A DNA stretch of 64,000 nucleotides from an uncultured Subdoligranulum sp. Its GTDB lineage: Bacteria; Bacillota; Clostridia; Oscillospirales; Ruminococcaceae. Within the stretch, counting starts at the first letter, position 1. Every line of letters begins with the position of its first letter. The stretch spans positions 1,666,481-1,730,480 of the forward strand of contig NZ_OZ007030.1 in assembly GCF_963931595.1 (NCBI RefSeq), read 5' to 3'. Below are positions 26,072 through 33,695 of the stretch, one piece after another. The notes beneath the pieces were generated by a model that was not told the DNA's origin, did no database searches, and saw only the letters and a list, made by a program, of their open reading frames with translations. The position numbers and the translations under genes were made by a program.

Positions 26072-27205
26072 ATGAACGTTCTGCAAACCTTCGCCGGACT
26101 GTTTGCCAACTTCGGCAACCTGACCTGGCAGATGGTGGTCATGTGGATCATCGGCGGATTGCTGGTCTACCTGGGCATCGTCAAGAAAATGGAACCCAGC
26201 TTGCTGGTGCCCATGGGCTTCGGCGCCATCCTGGTAAACCTGCCGCTGTCCGGCGCCATCACCCAGGGGGACACCGAAGGGCCCATCACCGCCCTGTTTG
26301 AAGCGGGCATGTCCAACGAGCTGTTCCCGCTGCTGCTCTTCATCGGCATCGGCGCCATGATCGACTTCGGCCCGCTGCTGGAAAAGCCCTGGCTCATGCT
26401 GTTCGGCGCAGCGGCCCAGTTCGGCATCTTCTTCACCCTGGCGGTGGCCGGGCTCTTCTTCGACCTGCCTGACGCCGCCTCCATCGCCGTCATCGGTGCC
26501 GCCGACGGCCCCACCGCCATCTTTGTGGCCAACACGCTGGGCAGCAAATACCTGGGCGCCATCATGGTGGCGGCCTACAGCTACATGGCGCTGGTGCCCA
26601 TCGTGCAGCCGCCGGTCATCCGCCTGTGCACCACCAAAAAAGAGCGGCTCATCCGCATGCCCTATAAGAAGGGCAACGTGACCAAGACCACCAAGATCCT
26701 CTTCCCCATCGTGGTGACGATCCTGGCCGGTCTGGTGGCCCCGGCCAGCGTGGCGCTGGTGGGCTTTCTGATGTTCGGCAACCTGATCCGGGAATGCGGC
26801 GTGCTGAACTCCCTGTCCGAGACCGCCCAGAACGTGCTGGCCAACCTGATCACCATCGTGCTGGGCCTGACGGTGGCCGGCCAGATGACCGCCGACAAGT
26901 TCGTCAAGCCCGACACGCTGCTGATCCTGGCCCTGGGCCTGGTGGCCTTCATCTTCGACACGGCGGGCGGCGTGCTCTTTGCCAAGCTGCTCAACATCTT
27001 CCTGCCGGAGGGCAAAAAGATCAACCCCATGATCGGCGCCGCCGGCATCTCGGCCTTCCCCATGAGCGGCCGTGTGGTCAACCAGCTGGGCCTGGCCGAG
27101 GACAACCAGAATTTCCTGCTGATGTACTCCATCAGCGTCAACGTCTCGGGGCAGATCGCGTCGGTCATCGCCGGCGGCCTGATCCTCACCCTGATGGGCA
27201 TGTAA
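26072..27205 (+). CDS. Na+-translocating decarboxylase beta subunit (OadB/GcdB/MmdB family)
   Basis: Membrane subunit (377 aa, family about 370-430) that couples decarboxylation of a biotin-bound carboxyl group to Na+ export. Visible signatures are TAIFVANTLG after GAADGPTA, where the conserved Asp in the membrane helix is a Na+/H+ ligand, and NPMIGAAGISAFPMSGRVV near the C-terminus. The start at 26072-26074 follows GGAGGAA. Alpha (carboxyltransferase) and biotin-carrier genes are not adjacent, so the substrate (oxaloacetate, glutaconyl-CoA or methylmalonyl-CoA) cannot be told. It is preceded by a riboswitch. Confidence 0.92.
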   Translation: MNVLQTFAGLFANFGNLTWQMVVMWIIGGLLVYLGIVKKMEPSLLVPMGFGAILVNLPLSGAITQGDTEGPITALFEAGMSNELFPLLLFIGIGAMIDFGPLLEKPWLMLFGAAAQFGIFFTLAVAGLFFDLPDAASIAVIGAADGPTAIFVANTLGSKYLGAIMVAAYSYMALVPIVQPPVIRLCTTKKERLIRMPYKKGNVTKTTKILFPIVVTILAGLVAPASVALVGFLMFGNLIRECGVLNSLSETAQNVLANLITIVLGLTVAGQMTADKFVKPDTLLILALGLVAFIFDTAGGVLFAKLLNIFLPEGKKINPMIGAAGISAFPMSGRVVNQLGLAEDNQNFLLMYSISVNVSGQIASVIAGGLILTLMGM

Positions 27206-27218
27206 GGAGGATTGCCGT

Positions 27219-27353
27219 ATGAATATTGCTTCCCTTGCCACCACCCTGCCGATGCTGCTGGTGGGGATGCTGGGCATCTTTATCGTGATTGGCGTCATCA
27301 TCCTGGCGGTCTATCTGCTGAACCGGGTCACCCATCACAGCGACGAATCCTGA
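27219..27353 (+). CDS. 44-residue single-span membrane protein after the decarboxylase beta gene
   Basis: Short gene starting with the ATG at 27219-27221, 9 nt after TAAGGAGG, ending TGA at 27351-27353. It encodes one hydrophobic segment (PMLLVGMLGIFIVIGVIILA) and a short charged C-terminus (NRVTHHSDES). Position and topology resemble the gamma subunit (OadG/MmdG-type), which anchors the carboxyltransferase to the beta subunit. It lacks the usual long Pro/Ala-rich tail, so it is a minimal form or a different partner. Confidence 0.75.
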   Translation: MNIASLATTLPMLLVGMLGIFIVIGVIILAVYLLNRVTHHSDES

Positions 27354-27366
27354 TTTCTCCCGCACA

Positions 27367-27398
27367 AAAAGCCCCGCGGACCGGTCCGCGGGGCTTTT
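27367..27398 (+). terminator. Bidirectional terminator
   Basis: Perfect 32-nt palindrome with arms AAAAGCCCCGCGGACC and GGTCCGCGGGGCTTTT between the decarboxylase operon (plus) and degV (minus), serving both. Confidence 0.9.
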
Positions 27399-27408
27399 GT
27401 ATTGCATA

Positions 27409-28257
27409 TCAGACGGTTTCCTTGGCCACAAAGACGATGCCCGCCGAGCGGGGGCCGATGTGGGTGCCGATGGTGGGGCCGATCTGGCAGGTGCGCACAC
27501 CCTCCAGCATGAGGTTCTGGGTCAGGTAGTGGTGCACCGGGGCCGCCGTGGCCTTGTCGTCGCTGTAGAGCACCACGCAGGGGTAGTTGGTGTCGACGCC
27601 GCCCAGCTCATCCAGCTGTTTGAAGAGGGCCACCAGCGCACCGGGACGGCCGCGGCCCTTGCCCGCCAGCCTGACGGTGCTCTCGTACACCGCAATGACC
27701 GGCTTGATGCCCAGGGCGCCGCCCACAATGGCCACCGCCGCCGGGACGCGTCCGCCCTTCTGCAGGTGCTTGAGGCTGTCCACCACCGCGATGATGCGGA
27801 TGCGCTTTTTGAAACGCTCCAGCACCTCCACGATCTGCTGGGCGGAAAGGCCCATATCCCGCAGACGCAGCGCCTCCCGCAGCAGGACGGCTTCGCCCTG
27901 GGTTGCGGTCTCGGAGTCCACCACATACACCGGGACATCCACATCATGGGCTGCCATCACGGCGCACTGGTAGGTGCCCGACAGTTTCTGGCCCACGGTG
28001 ATGACGATGACCTCGTCCCCGGCCACTTCGGCGTCGGCGAAGGCATCCATGAAGGCGGCCGGGCTGGGCTGGCTGGTGCGCGGCAACTTGCTGTCGGTGG
28101 CCAGCCGCTTGAAGAACTCGTCCTTGGTCATGCTGCCGTCGTCCTCCACGGAGGTGCCGTCCTCAAAGGTAATGGACATGGGCACCACGCTGACGCCGGG
28201 CTGTGCCATCTCCTGGGCCGTCAGGTCGGCGGCGGAATCGGTAATGATACGGATCAT
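27409..28257 (-). CDS. DegV-family fatty-acid-binding protein
   Basis: DegV protein (282 aa), a fatty-acid-binding fold related to FakB, which presents fatty acids to the kinase FakA. The N-terminus MIRIITDSAADL, the lipid-binding segment TSQPSPAAFMDAF and the later SGTYQCAVMAA and GGRVPAAVAIVGGALGIKPV are all conserved. FakA is not in the window. The ATG is at 28255-28257, 45 nt after rmuC. Confidence 0.92.
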   Translation of the reverse strand: MIRIITDSAADLTAQEMAQPGVSVVPMSITFEDGTSVEDDGSMTKDEFFKRLATDSKLPRTSQPSPAAFMDAFADAEVAGDEVIVITVGQKLSGTYQCAVMAAHDVDVPVYVVDSETATQGEAVLLREALRLRDMGLSAQQIVEVLERFKKRIRIIAVVDSLKHLQKGGRVPAAVAIVGGALGIKPVIAVYESTVRLAGKGRGRPGALVALFKQLDELGGVDTNYPCVVLYSDDKATAAPVHHYLTQNLMLEGVRTCQIGPTIGTHIGPRSAGIVFVAKETV

Positions 28258-28301
28258 GATATTCCCTCACTTTCCAGATGGGTAAAACGGCAACGCGCCG
28301 T

Positions 28302-29666
28302 TCAGGGTTTGGAATCCTGCTGCAGGCCCAGCAGCCCGGCCGCCGTATCGGGGTCCAGCTGCTGCACAGCCTCCAGCTTGCGGGTGATGGCCCGGCTGCG
28401 CGGACCGATGAGTTCCTCCAGATCGGAGCCGGTCTGGTTGAGGTGCCGCTGCATCTGCTGCAAACCGGCGCCGAACTTTTCAAATTCCGTCTTGACCGCC
28501 CCCAGCACCGTCCACACCTCGCCGGAGCGCTTCTGGATGGCCAGCGTGCGGAAGCCCATCTGCAGGGCGTTGAGCAGCGCTGCCATGGTGGACGGTCCCG
28601 CCACCGTGATCTGGTAGTCCCGCTGCAGCGTTTCGGTCACGCCGCTGGAGACCACCTCGGCATACAGCCCTTCAAAGGGCAGGAACAGGATGCCGAAACT
28701 GGTGGTGTAGGGCACTTCGATGTACTTGTCGTGAATATCCTTGGCTTCCTGCCGCAGCACGCTGAACAGCGCCTTGCGCATGGCCGCGGTGGCCGCCGCA
28801 TCGCCCCGCTGCTGGGCTGCCTGCAGATGGGCGTAGGTGTCGCCGGGGAATTTGGCGTCGATGGGCAGCCAGACGGTGCCGCTCTGGCCCGGCAGCTTCA
28901 CCGCGAATTCCACCCGGTTGTTGCTGCCCGGCACGGTGGCCACGTTGGTGTCATACTGACCGGGGGCCAGGATCTGCTCGAGAATCGCCCCCAGCTGTAC
29001 CTCGCCCAGGATGCCCCGGGTCTTGACCCCCGACAGCACCTGCTTCAGGCTGCCCACATCGGCCGCCAGGTTCTGCATCTCGCCCAGGCCCTTATAGACC
29101 TGCTCCAGCTGGGCGCTGACGGTGCGGAAGGAATCGTTGATCCGCTTTTGCAGCGTATCCTGCAGCTTTTCCTCCACGGTGCCGCGGATCTCCTCCAGCT
29201 TTTTGTTGTTGTCCGCCCGGATGACGTTGAGCCCCTGCACCAGCGCTCCGCGCACCCCGTCCAGCCGGGTGGCGTTGGAATCCTCCAGATTCTTCAGCCG
29301 GTGTTCCAGCATGGTCAGCTGGGCCAGCAGGGCGTCGTTGGCCGCCTTCTGGCGCGCCGCCCCCGCCCGGTCGATGGACTCCAGCCGGGCAGTGCTGGCC
29401 GCGGCGCTCTGCCGCTGGTTTTCCGCCAGCACCGACGAAAAGTCCCGCAGGGTGGCGGTGGTGGTACGGCCCATCTCCCCCTGCATTGCCCGCAGCTGTT
29501 CGGCCAGCAGGTCGGTCTCCCCCTGCAGCACAGGGGTCACGGCCCGCACAAAGTCATCCGCCGTATCGCCCCGGGACGGTTTGCGGCCGCTGCGTGCCAG
29601 CAGCACCGCCAGCAGCACATCCCCCACCAGCGCCAGGGCCAGCAGCAGATACAAAATCCAATCCAT
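28302..29666 (-). CDS. rmuC: RmuC-family protein
   Basis: RmuC family (454 aa); in E. coli it limits recombination at inverted repeats, and the C-terminal domain is a restriction-nuclease-like fold. An N-terminal membrane helix (WILYLLLALALVGDVLLAVLLA) is followed by a long coiled coil (about residues 30-170) and the RmuC domain (VQLGAILEQILAPGQYDTNV, LPIDAKFPGDTY). Start ATG at 29664-29666; an upstream in-frame start is not supported. Its own promoter lies at 29699-29728. Confidence 0.9.
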   Translation of the reverse strand: MDWILYLLLALALVGDVLLAVLLARSGRKPSRGDTADDFVRAVTPVLQGETDLLAEQLRAMQGEMGRTTTATLRDFSSVLAENQRQSAAASTARLESIDRAGAARQKAANDALLAQLTMLEHRLKNLEDSNATRLDGVRGALVQGLNVIRADNNKKLEEIRGTVEEKLQDTLQKRINDSFRTVSAQLEQVYKGLGEMQNLAADVGSLKQVLSGVKTRGILGEVQLGAILEQILAPGQYDTNVATVPGSNNRVEFAVKLPGQSGTVWLPIDAKFPGDTYAHLQAAQQRGDAAATAAMRKALFSVLRQEAKDIHDKYIEVPYTTSFGILFLPFEGLYAEVVSSGVTETLQRDYQITVAGPSTMAALLNALQMGFRTLAIQKRSGEVWTVLGAVKTEFEKFGAGLQQMQRHLNQTGSDLEELIGPRSRAITRKLEAVQQLDPDTAAGLLGLQQDSKP

Positions 29667-29698
29667 AGTGTCGCAATCCTTCCGGCGGCCTTGCGCCC

Positions 29699-29728
29699 AG
29701 TATAGCACATCCGGCCGTCTGATACCAA
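29699..29728 (-). promoter_or_regulatory. Promoter of rmuC
   Basis: Minus-strand TTGGTA (29723-29728), 18-nt spacer, TATACT (29699-29704), about 33 nt upstream of the rmuC ATG. Confidence 0.6.
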
Positions 29729-29773
29729 GTACATCTGTTCAATCTTCTCGTCGATGGCGCGCGTTTTTCCGCC

Positions 29774-30160
29774 TTACTGTAAAAGCAGCAGCGCCACGCC
29801 GATGGCCGCCATCACCGCCGCCAGCACCTCGGTGCCCAGGCTCTTGCGCTCCAGCACCGGACGGCCGGGGTTATACCACACCAGCACGCTCTTGCCCTTC
29901 TGACTGTCATGGCTGAACCAGAAGGAATCATTGGTCTCCAGTTCCAGCCGCTCCCCTCCTGCGTGGATCTCCACCAGATAGCGGTATCCCCCCGCGCCCT
30001 GACGCGGATTGGTGCGGTTGGCCTTGCGGCAACCCAGAATGCGGCCCGGCAGCAGGGTGGCCCCCCGCACCGTGCGGTACTTCTCCCACACGGCGGCAGC
30101 CGCCATGGCCAGGAGCAGGATGCCCAGCACCCGGTAGACGATCATCAGTGGCATCGGCAT
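29774..30160 (-). CDS. DUF3592-like small membrane protein
   Basis: Protein of 128 aa with a hydrophobic helix at each end (VYRVLGILLLAMAAAAVW and VLAAVMAAIGVALLLLQ) and a beta-rich middle (GYRYLVEIHAGGERLELETN, then VLVWYNPGRP), the layout of DUF3592 proteins. Starts at the ATG at 30158-30160 after AAGGAAAC. No function is known for the family; it stands alone, divergent from yerC. Confidence 0.7.
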   Translation of the reverse strand: MPMPLMIVYRVLGILLLAMAAAAVWEKYRTVRGATLLPGRILGCRKANRTNPRQGAGGYRYLVEIHAGGERLELETNDSFWFSHDSQKGKSVLVWYNPGRPVLERKSLGTEVLAAVMAAIGVALLLLQ

Positions 30161-30296
30161 GGTGTGTTTCCTTCCCTTTTATACAATATGGTACTATCAT
30201 ACCCTGCTTTGCCCAAAGGTGCAAGAGGGTGGGCGGCGGGTGTCCCGCAAAAGGGACTTTTGCCTTCGGCAGCGGGTGCTTTTCCTGTTTAAAGTA

Positions 30297-30325
30297 TTGA
30301 CTAAGTTGGGCACATTTGCTAGAAT
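30297..30325 (+). promoter_or_regulatory. Promoter of yerC-galM
   Basis: TTGACT (30297-30302), 17-nt spacer, TAGAAT (30320-30325), about 55 nt before the yerC start. Confidence 0.7.
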
Positions 30326-30382
30326 GAATTAAACAACACTCCAATCTTGGAACAATTTTTACAAAAACAGAAGGAGGCGCCT

Positions 30383-30700
30383 ATGCGCCCGCAAACTCCG
30401 CAGAAAGAAGAACGCAGCACCGCTCTGTATGAGGCGATTCTGCGGCTGAACACCCTGGATGAATGCATCCGTTTTTTTGATGATCTGTGCGCCGTGACCG
30501 AACTGCGCACCCTGGAACAGCGCTATGCCGTGGCCGGGTGCCTGTTGCAGGGCAAGGTGTACAGCGAGATCCGGCGGGAGACCGGCGCTTCCAGCGCCAC
30601 GGTCAGCCGGGTCAACCGCATGCTCAACTACGGCACCGGCAGCGTCGCCGCCAGTGTCCGGGAAGACCTGGCCCGGCAGAAACCGGACAACGAAGCCTAA
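30383..30700 (+). CDS. YerC/YecD-family TrpR-like DNA-binding protein
   Basis: TrpR-superfamily protein (105 aa) common in Firmicutes. Helix-turn-helix LLQGKVYSEIRRETGASSATVSRVNRMLNYG covers about residues 55-85, with the recognition helix SSATVSRVN. The start at 30383 has AAGGAGG upstream; a start 12 codons earlier would lack it. The family's ligand is unknown. It sits 12 nt before galM, so it may regulate sugar use. Confidence 0.85.
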   Translation: MRPQTPQKEERSTALYEAILRLNTLDECIRFFDDLCAVTELRTLEQRYAVAGCLLQGKVYSEIRRETGASSATVSRVNRMLNYGTGSVAASVREDLARQKPDNEA

Positions 30701-30712
30701 GGAGGAACTGTC

Positions 30713-31762
30713 ATGTCTGTTTCCATCACCGATTTCGGCAAAACCGCCGCCGGAGAGAACGTCCGGCTGGTGGTGCTGAAAAACGATCAGCTGGAAGTCC
30801 ACCTGCTGACCTACGCAGCCCTGATTCACAAGATTCTCGTCCCCGACCGCAACGGCAACCCGGTGGACGTGGTGCTGGGCTACCCCACCGTGCCCGACTA
30901 TGAGCGCAACACCGACTACATGGGCCGGGCCATCGGCCGTTTTGCCAACCGCATCGGCGGGGCGCAGTTCCCGCTGTATGAGGAGACCGTCCATGTGACC
31001 GCCAACGAGAACGGCAACTGCCTGCACAGCGGCCTGCACGGTTTCGGCGCCACCCTCTTCGATGTGGAGCCCACCGCCGGCGAGAACGACAGCGTCACCA
31101 TGACGGCCAGCAGCCCCGACGGCACCGACGGCTTCCCCGGCAATGTGGAGCTGGAGATCCAGTACAAGCTGGTGAAGAGCGGGCTGATGATCCACTACAC
31201 CGCCACCACCGATGCCCCCACCGTCTGCAGCCTGACCAACCACAGCTACTTCAACCTCAACGGCCACGCCAGCGGCACCGCCCTGGGCCACCGGGTCAGC
31301 GTGGACGCCGACGCCTACCTGGAAACCGACGACGGCAGCATTCCCACCGGCCGGCGCATTCCGGTGGCCGGCACCCCCATGGACTTCACCGAGGAGAAGA
31401 CGCTGGGCCTGGACATCGGGGCGGACTACCCTGCCCTGAATCAGGGCGGCGGCTACGACCACTGCTACATCATCCGGGACACCGGCCTGCGCCACGCCGC
31501 CTGGGTGACCGGCCCCCAGACCGGCATCCGGATGGAGGTGCTCACCACCCTGCCCGGCATGCAGCTCTACTCGGCCAACTCCCTGGCGCCGGGCACCGAC
31601 TGCAAGGACGGTGCCCACTACCAGAAGCGGGACGCGGTCTGCCTGGAGACCGAGGAGTTCCCCGACGCACCCAACCATCCGGATTTCCCGGACACCACGG
31701 TGCTGCCCGATACTCCCTACAGCTCCACCACCATCTACCGCTTCGATCTGGCACCCCAATAA
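30713..31762 (+). CDS. galM: Aldose 1-epimerase
   Basis: Mutarotase (349 aa) interconverting alpha and beta anomers of galactose or glucose. Motifs: substrate arginine in GRFANRIGGAQFPL, catalytic His in NCLHSGLHGFG and SLTNHSYFNLNGH, and the catalytic Glu near the C-terminus in CLETEEFPDAPNHPDFP. The ATG at 30713 follows AAGGAGG. It is followed by a terminator shared with glgB and lies in a region rich in glucan enzymes. Confidence 0.95.
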   Translation: MSVSITDFGKTAAGENVRLVVLKNDQLEVHLLTYAALIHKILVPDRNGNPVDVVLGYPTVPDYERNTDYMGRAIGRFANRIGGAQFPLYEETVHVTANENGNCLHSGLHGFGATLFDVEPTAGENDSVTMTASSPDGTDGFPGNVELEIQYKLVKSGLMIHYTATTDAPTVCSLTNHSYFNLNGHASGTALGHRVSVDADAYLETDDGSIPTGRRIPVAGTPMDFTEEKTLGLDIGADYPALNQGGGYDHCYIIRDTGLRHAAWVTGPQTGIRMEVLTTLPGMQLYSANSLAPGTDCKDGAHYQKRDAVCLETEEFPDAPNHPDFPDTTVLPDTPYSSTTIYRFDLAPQ

Positions 31763-31767
31763 ACCGC

Positions 31768-31802
31768 AAACCGCCTGCCCCATGCCGGGCAGGCGGTTTT
31801 TT
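31768..31802 (+). terminator. Terminator after galM
   Basis: Arms AAACCGCCTGCCC and GGGCAGGCGGTTT with loop CATGCC, followed by Ts. It faces the glgB 3' end and may also act on the minus strand. Confidence 0.85.
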
Positions 31803-33588
31803 ATGCTTTCGGTTCCAGACGGTAGAGTCTGCCGCTGTAGGGCGGCAGCGCCACCGTGAAGGGCCGGCGGCGGGAGATGGTGCCGGTTTTTTTCTGGTTC
31901 TGCTGCACCGTGGTGCCGCCCCAGCACTGCCAGTCAGTATCGAGAAGCAGCGTCCAGCGGCCGGCGGGCAGGTCCAGGGTGTAGGCGGGCTGTTCCTCCG
32001 CCCCGAAATTGAAGACGGCCAGCACCGTGCTCTGCCACCCCCGGCGCACCATGGCGCAGACATTCTGCGCCCCGTGGTCGCAGTCCGCCCAGCGGAAGGC
32101 CTCCGGGTCGTATTCCCGGGCCCAGAGTGCCTCGTTGTCCAGGTAGAGCCGGTGGAGCAGCGCCCGGAAATGGCGGAAGGCGTCGTGGTTGGGGAAGGAG
32201 AGGATCATCCAGTCCTGTTCCCGGTTCTCATCCCACTCCCGCAGCTGGGCGAACTCGTTGCCCATGAAATCCAGCTTTTTGCCGGGATGCACCGCCATAT
32301 AAAGGTAGAGGGCCCGGGCCTGGGGGAACTTTCCGTCGTAGTCGCCGTACATCTTCTGGGCGATGGTGGCCTTGCCGTGGACGTTCTCGTCGTGGCTGAA
32401 GGGCAGGATGAACCGCTCGTTCCAGGCGTAGAGCATCGAGAAGGTCAGCCGGTCCAGGTTGGTCTTCCGCTCGTCGCTGCTCTTGCGGAAATAGTCCAGC
32501 GTGTCGTTCATCCAGCCCAGGTCCCACTTGTAGTCAAACCCCAGGCCGCCCCGGGCCACCGGTGCCGTGACCTGGGGGTAGGCGCTGGAATCCTCGGCGA
32601 TGAGCAGCGCCGTGGGGTGCCGCCGCTGCAGGCCGTCGTTCATGAACCGCAGAAATTCCAGCCCGGGCTGGTTGAGCCCCTGGGCCGGGTCCCCCTGGCG
32701 GTAGATCAGCCGGGAGACCGCATCCACCCGCAGGCCGTCGGCGTGGAAGACCCCCAGCCAGTAGTCGGCGCAGGACTGCAGAAAGCTGCGCACCTCCCCC
32801 CTGCCATGGCAGAAGTTGCAGCTGCCCCACTCGCTCTGCCCTGCCCCTTGGGACGGGTCCTCATAGAGCGGGGTGCCGTCAAAGTTTTTCAGGCCGTAGC
32901 CGTCCACCGCAAAGTGCACCGGCACAAAATCCAGGATCACCCCGATGCCCTGCCGATGGCAGGCGTCGATGAACCGCACCAGTTCCGCCGGGCTGCCGTA
33001 GCGGCTGGTGGGCGCGAAAAAGCCGGTCACCTGGTAGCCCCAGCTGCCGTCAAAGGGGTGCTCGGCCAGCGGCATGAGTTCCAGGTGGGTGTAGCCGTTC
33101 TCCCGGCAGTAGGCGGGCAGCAGTTCGGCCAGCTCGGCATAGCTGTACCAGCTGCCGTCCGGTTTGCGCTTCCAGCTGCCGGCGTGCACCTCGTAGATGT
33201 TCAAGGGCCGGTCAAAGCCCTTGGTGCGGGCGGCCATCCAGTCGTCGTCGGTGAAGCCGCCCGGCATCTGTGCCAGAATGCTGTGGCCTTCGGGGCGCAG
33301 CGTCATGGCAAAGCCGTAGGGGTCGCAGTGGCCCACCGTCCAGCCGTCCGCCCCCGTGACCAGGTACTGGTAGGGCCTGCCCGGTTCTGCGCCGGGCACC
33401 TCCCCTTCCCACACTCCCGGATGGGTCTGGGTAAGCGCCGCCGTGCCGAAGGGACCTTCCACCTGCACCCGCCGGGCCGACGGCGCCCAGACGGCAAACC
33501 GCGCGCCCCCGTCCTTGGGATGGGCGCCGAAAAAGGTGTAGGCATCAAAGGCCCGGCCGGCGTAAAAGTCCTGCAGTTCCATGCGCAT
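31801..33588 (-). CDS. glgB: 1,4-alpha-glucan branching enzyme
   Basis: Makes alpha-1,6 branches in glycogen (about 595 aa, slightly short). An N-terminal CBM48 segment (DAYTFFGAHPKDGGARFAVWAPSARRV) is followed by the GH13 barrel. Catalytic residues: nucleophile Asp in GLRVDAVSRLIY, acid Glu in LLIAEDSSAYPQ, and Asp in ILPFSHDENVHG; ELMPLAEHPFDGSWGYQVTGFFAPTSRYG is diagnostic. Two starts at 33588 and 33582 are both preceded by plausible sites. A palindrome just upstream combines an mgtE terminator with a possible promoter. Confidence 0.93.
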   Translation of the reverse strand: MRMELQDFYAGRAFDAYTFFGAHPKDGGARFAVWAPSARRVQVEGPFGTAALTQTHPGVWEGEVPGAEPGRPYQYLVTGADGWTVGHCDPYGFAMTLRPEGHSILAQMPGGFTDDDWMAARTKGFDRPLNIYEVHAGSWKRKPDGSWYSYAELAELLPAYCRENGYTHLELMPLAEHPFDGSWGYQVTGFFAPTSRYGSPAELVRFIDACHRQGIGVILDFVPVHFAVDGYGLKNFDGTPLYEDPSQGAGQSEWGSCNFCHGRGEVRSFLQSCADYWLGVFHADGLRVDAVSRLIYRQGDPAQGLNQPGLEFLRFMNDGLQRRHPTALLIAEDSSAYPQVTAPVARGGLGFDYKWDLGWMNDTLDYFRKSSDERKTNLDRLTFSMLYAWNERFILPFSHDENVHGKATIAQKMYGDYDGKFPQARALYLYMAVHPGKKLDFMGNEFAQLREWDENREQDWMILSFPNHDAFRHFRALLHRLYLDNEALWAREYDPEAFRWADCDHGAQNVCAMVRRGWQSTVLAVFNFGAEEQPAYTLDLPAGRWTLLLDTDWQCWGGTTVQQNQKKTGTISRRRPFTVALPPYSGRLYRLEPKA

Positions 33589-33629
33589 TCTCCGTTTCCT
33601 GGTGTTGCAAAGGGCGGTAAGCCAAAGAT

Positions 33630-33665
33630 AAAAAAATTGTACCATACCCCGGGGGTATGGTACAA
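33630..33665 (-). terminator. Terminator after mgtE, overlapping a possible glgB promoter
   Basis: Perfect 14-bp arms TTGTACCATACCCC and GGGGTATGGTACAA around one G, followed on the minus strand by seven Ts. The same palindrome holds TTGTAC and TACAAT spaced 18 nt, so as DNA it could be a promoter/operator for glgB. Confidence 0.75.
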
Positions 33666-33695
33666 GGACAAATTTGAACACACTGTTCAGGGAAT

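Noticed and set aside
25712..27301. 529-codon minus-strand frame opposite the decarboxylase beta gene
   Set aside because: It crosses the riboswitch and the sigma-factor promoter and is the antisense of a conserved membrane protein.
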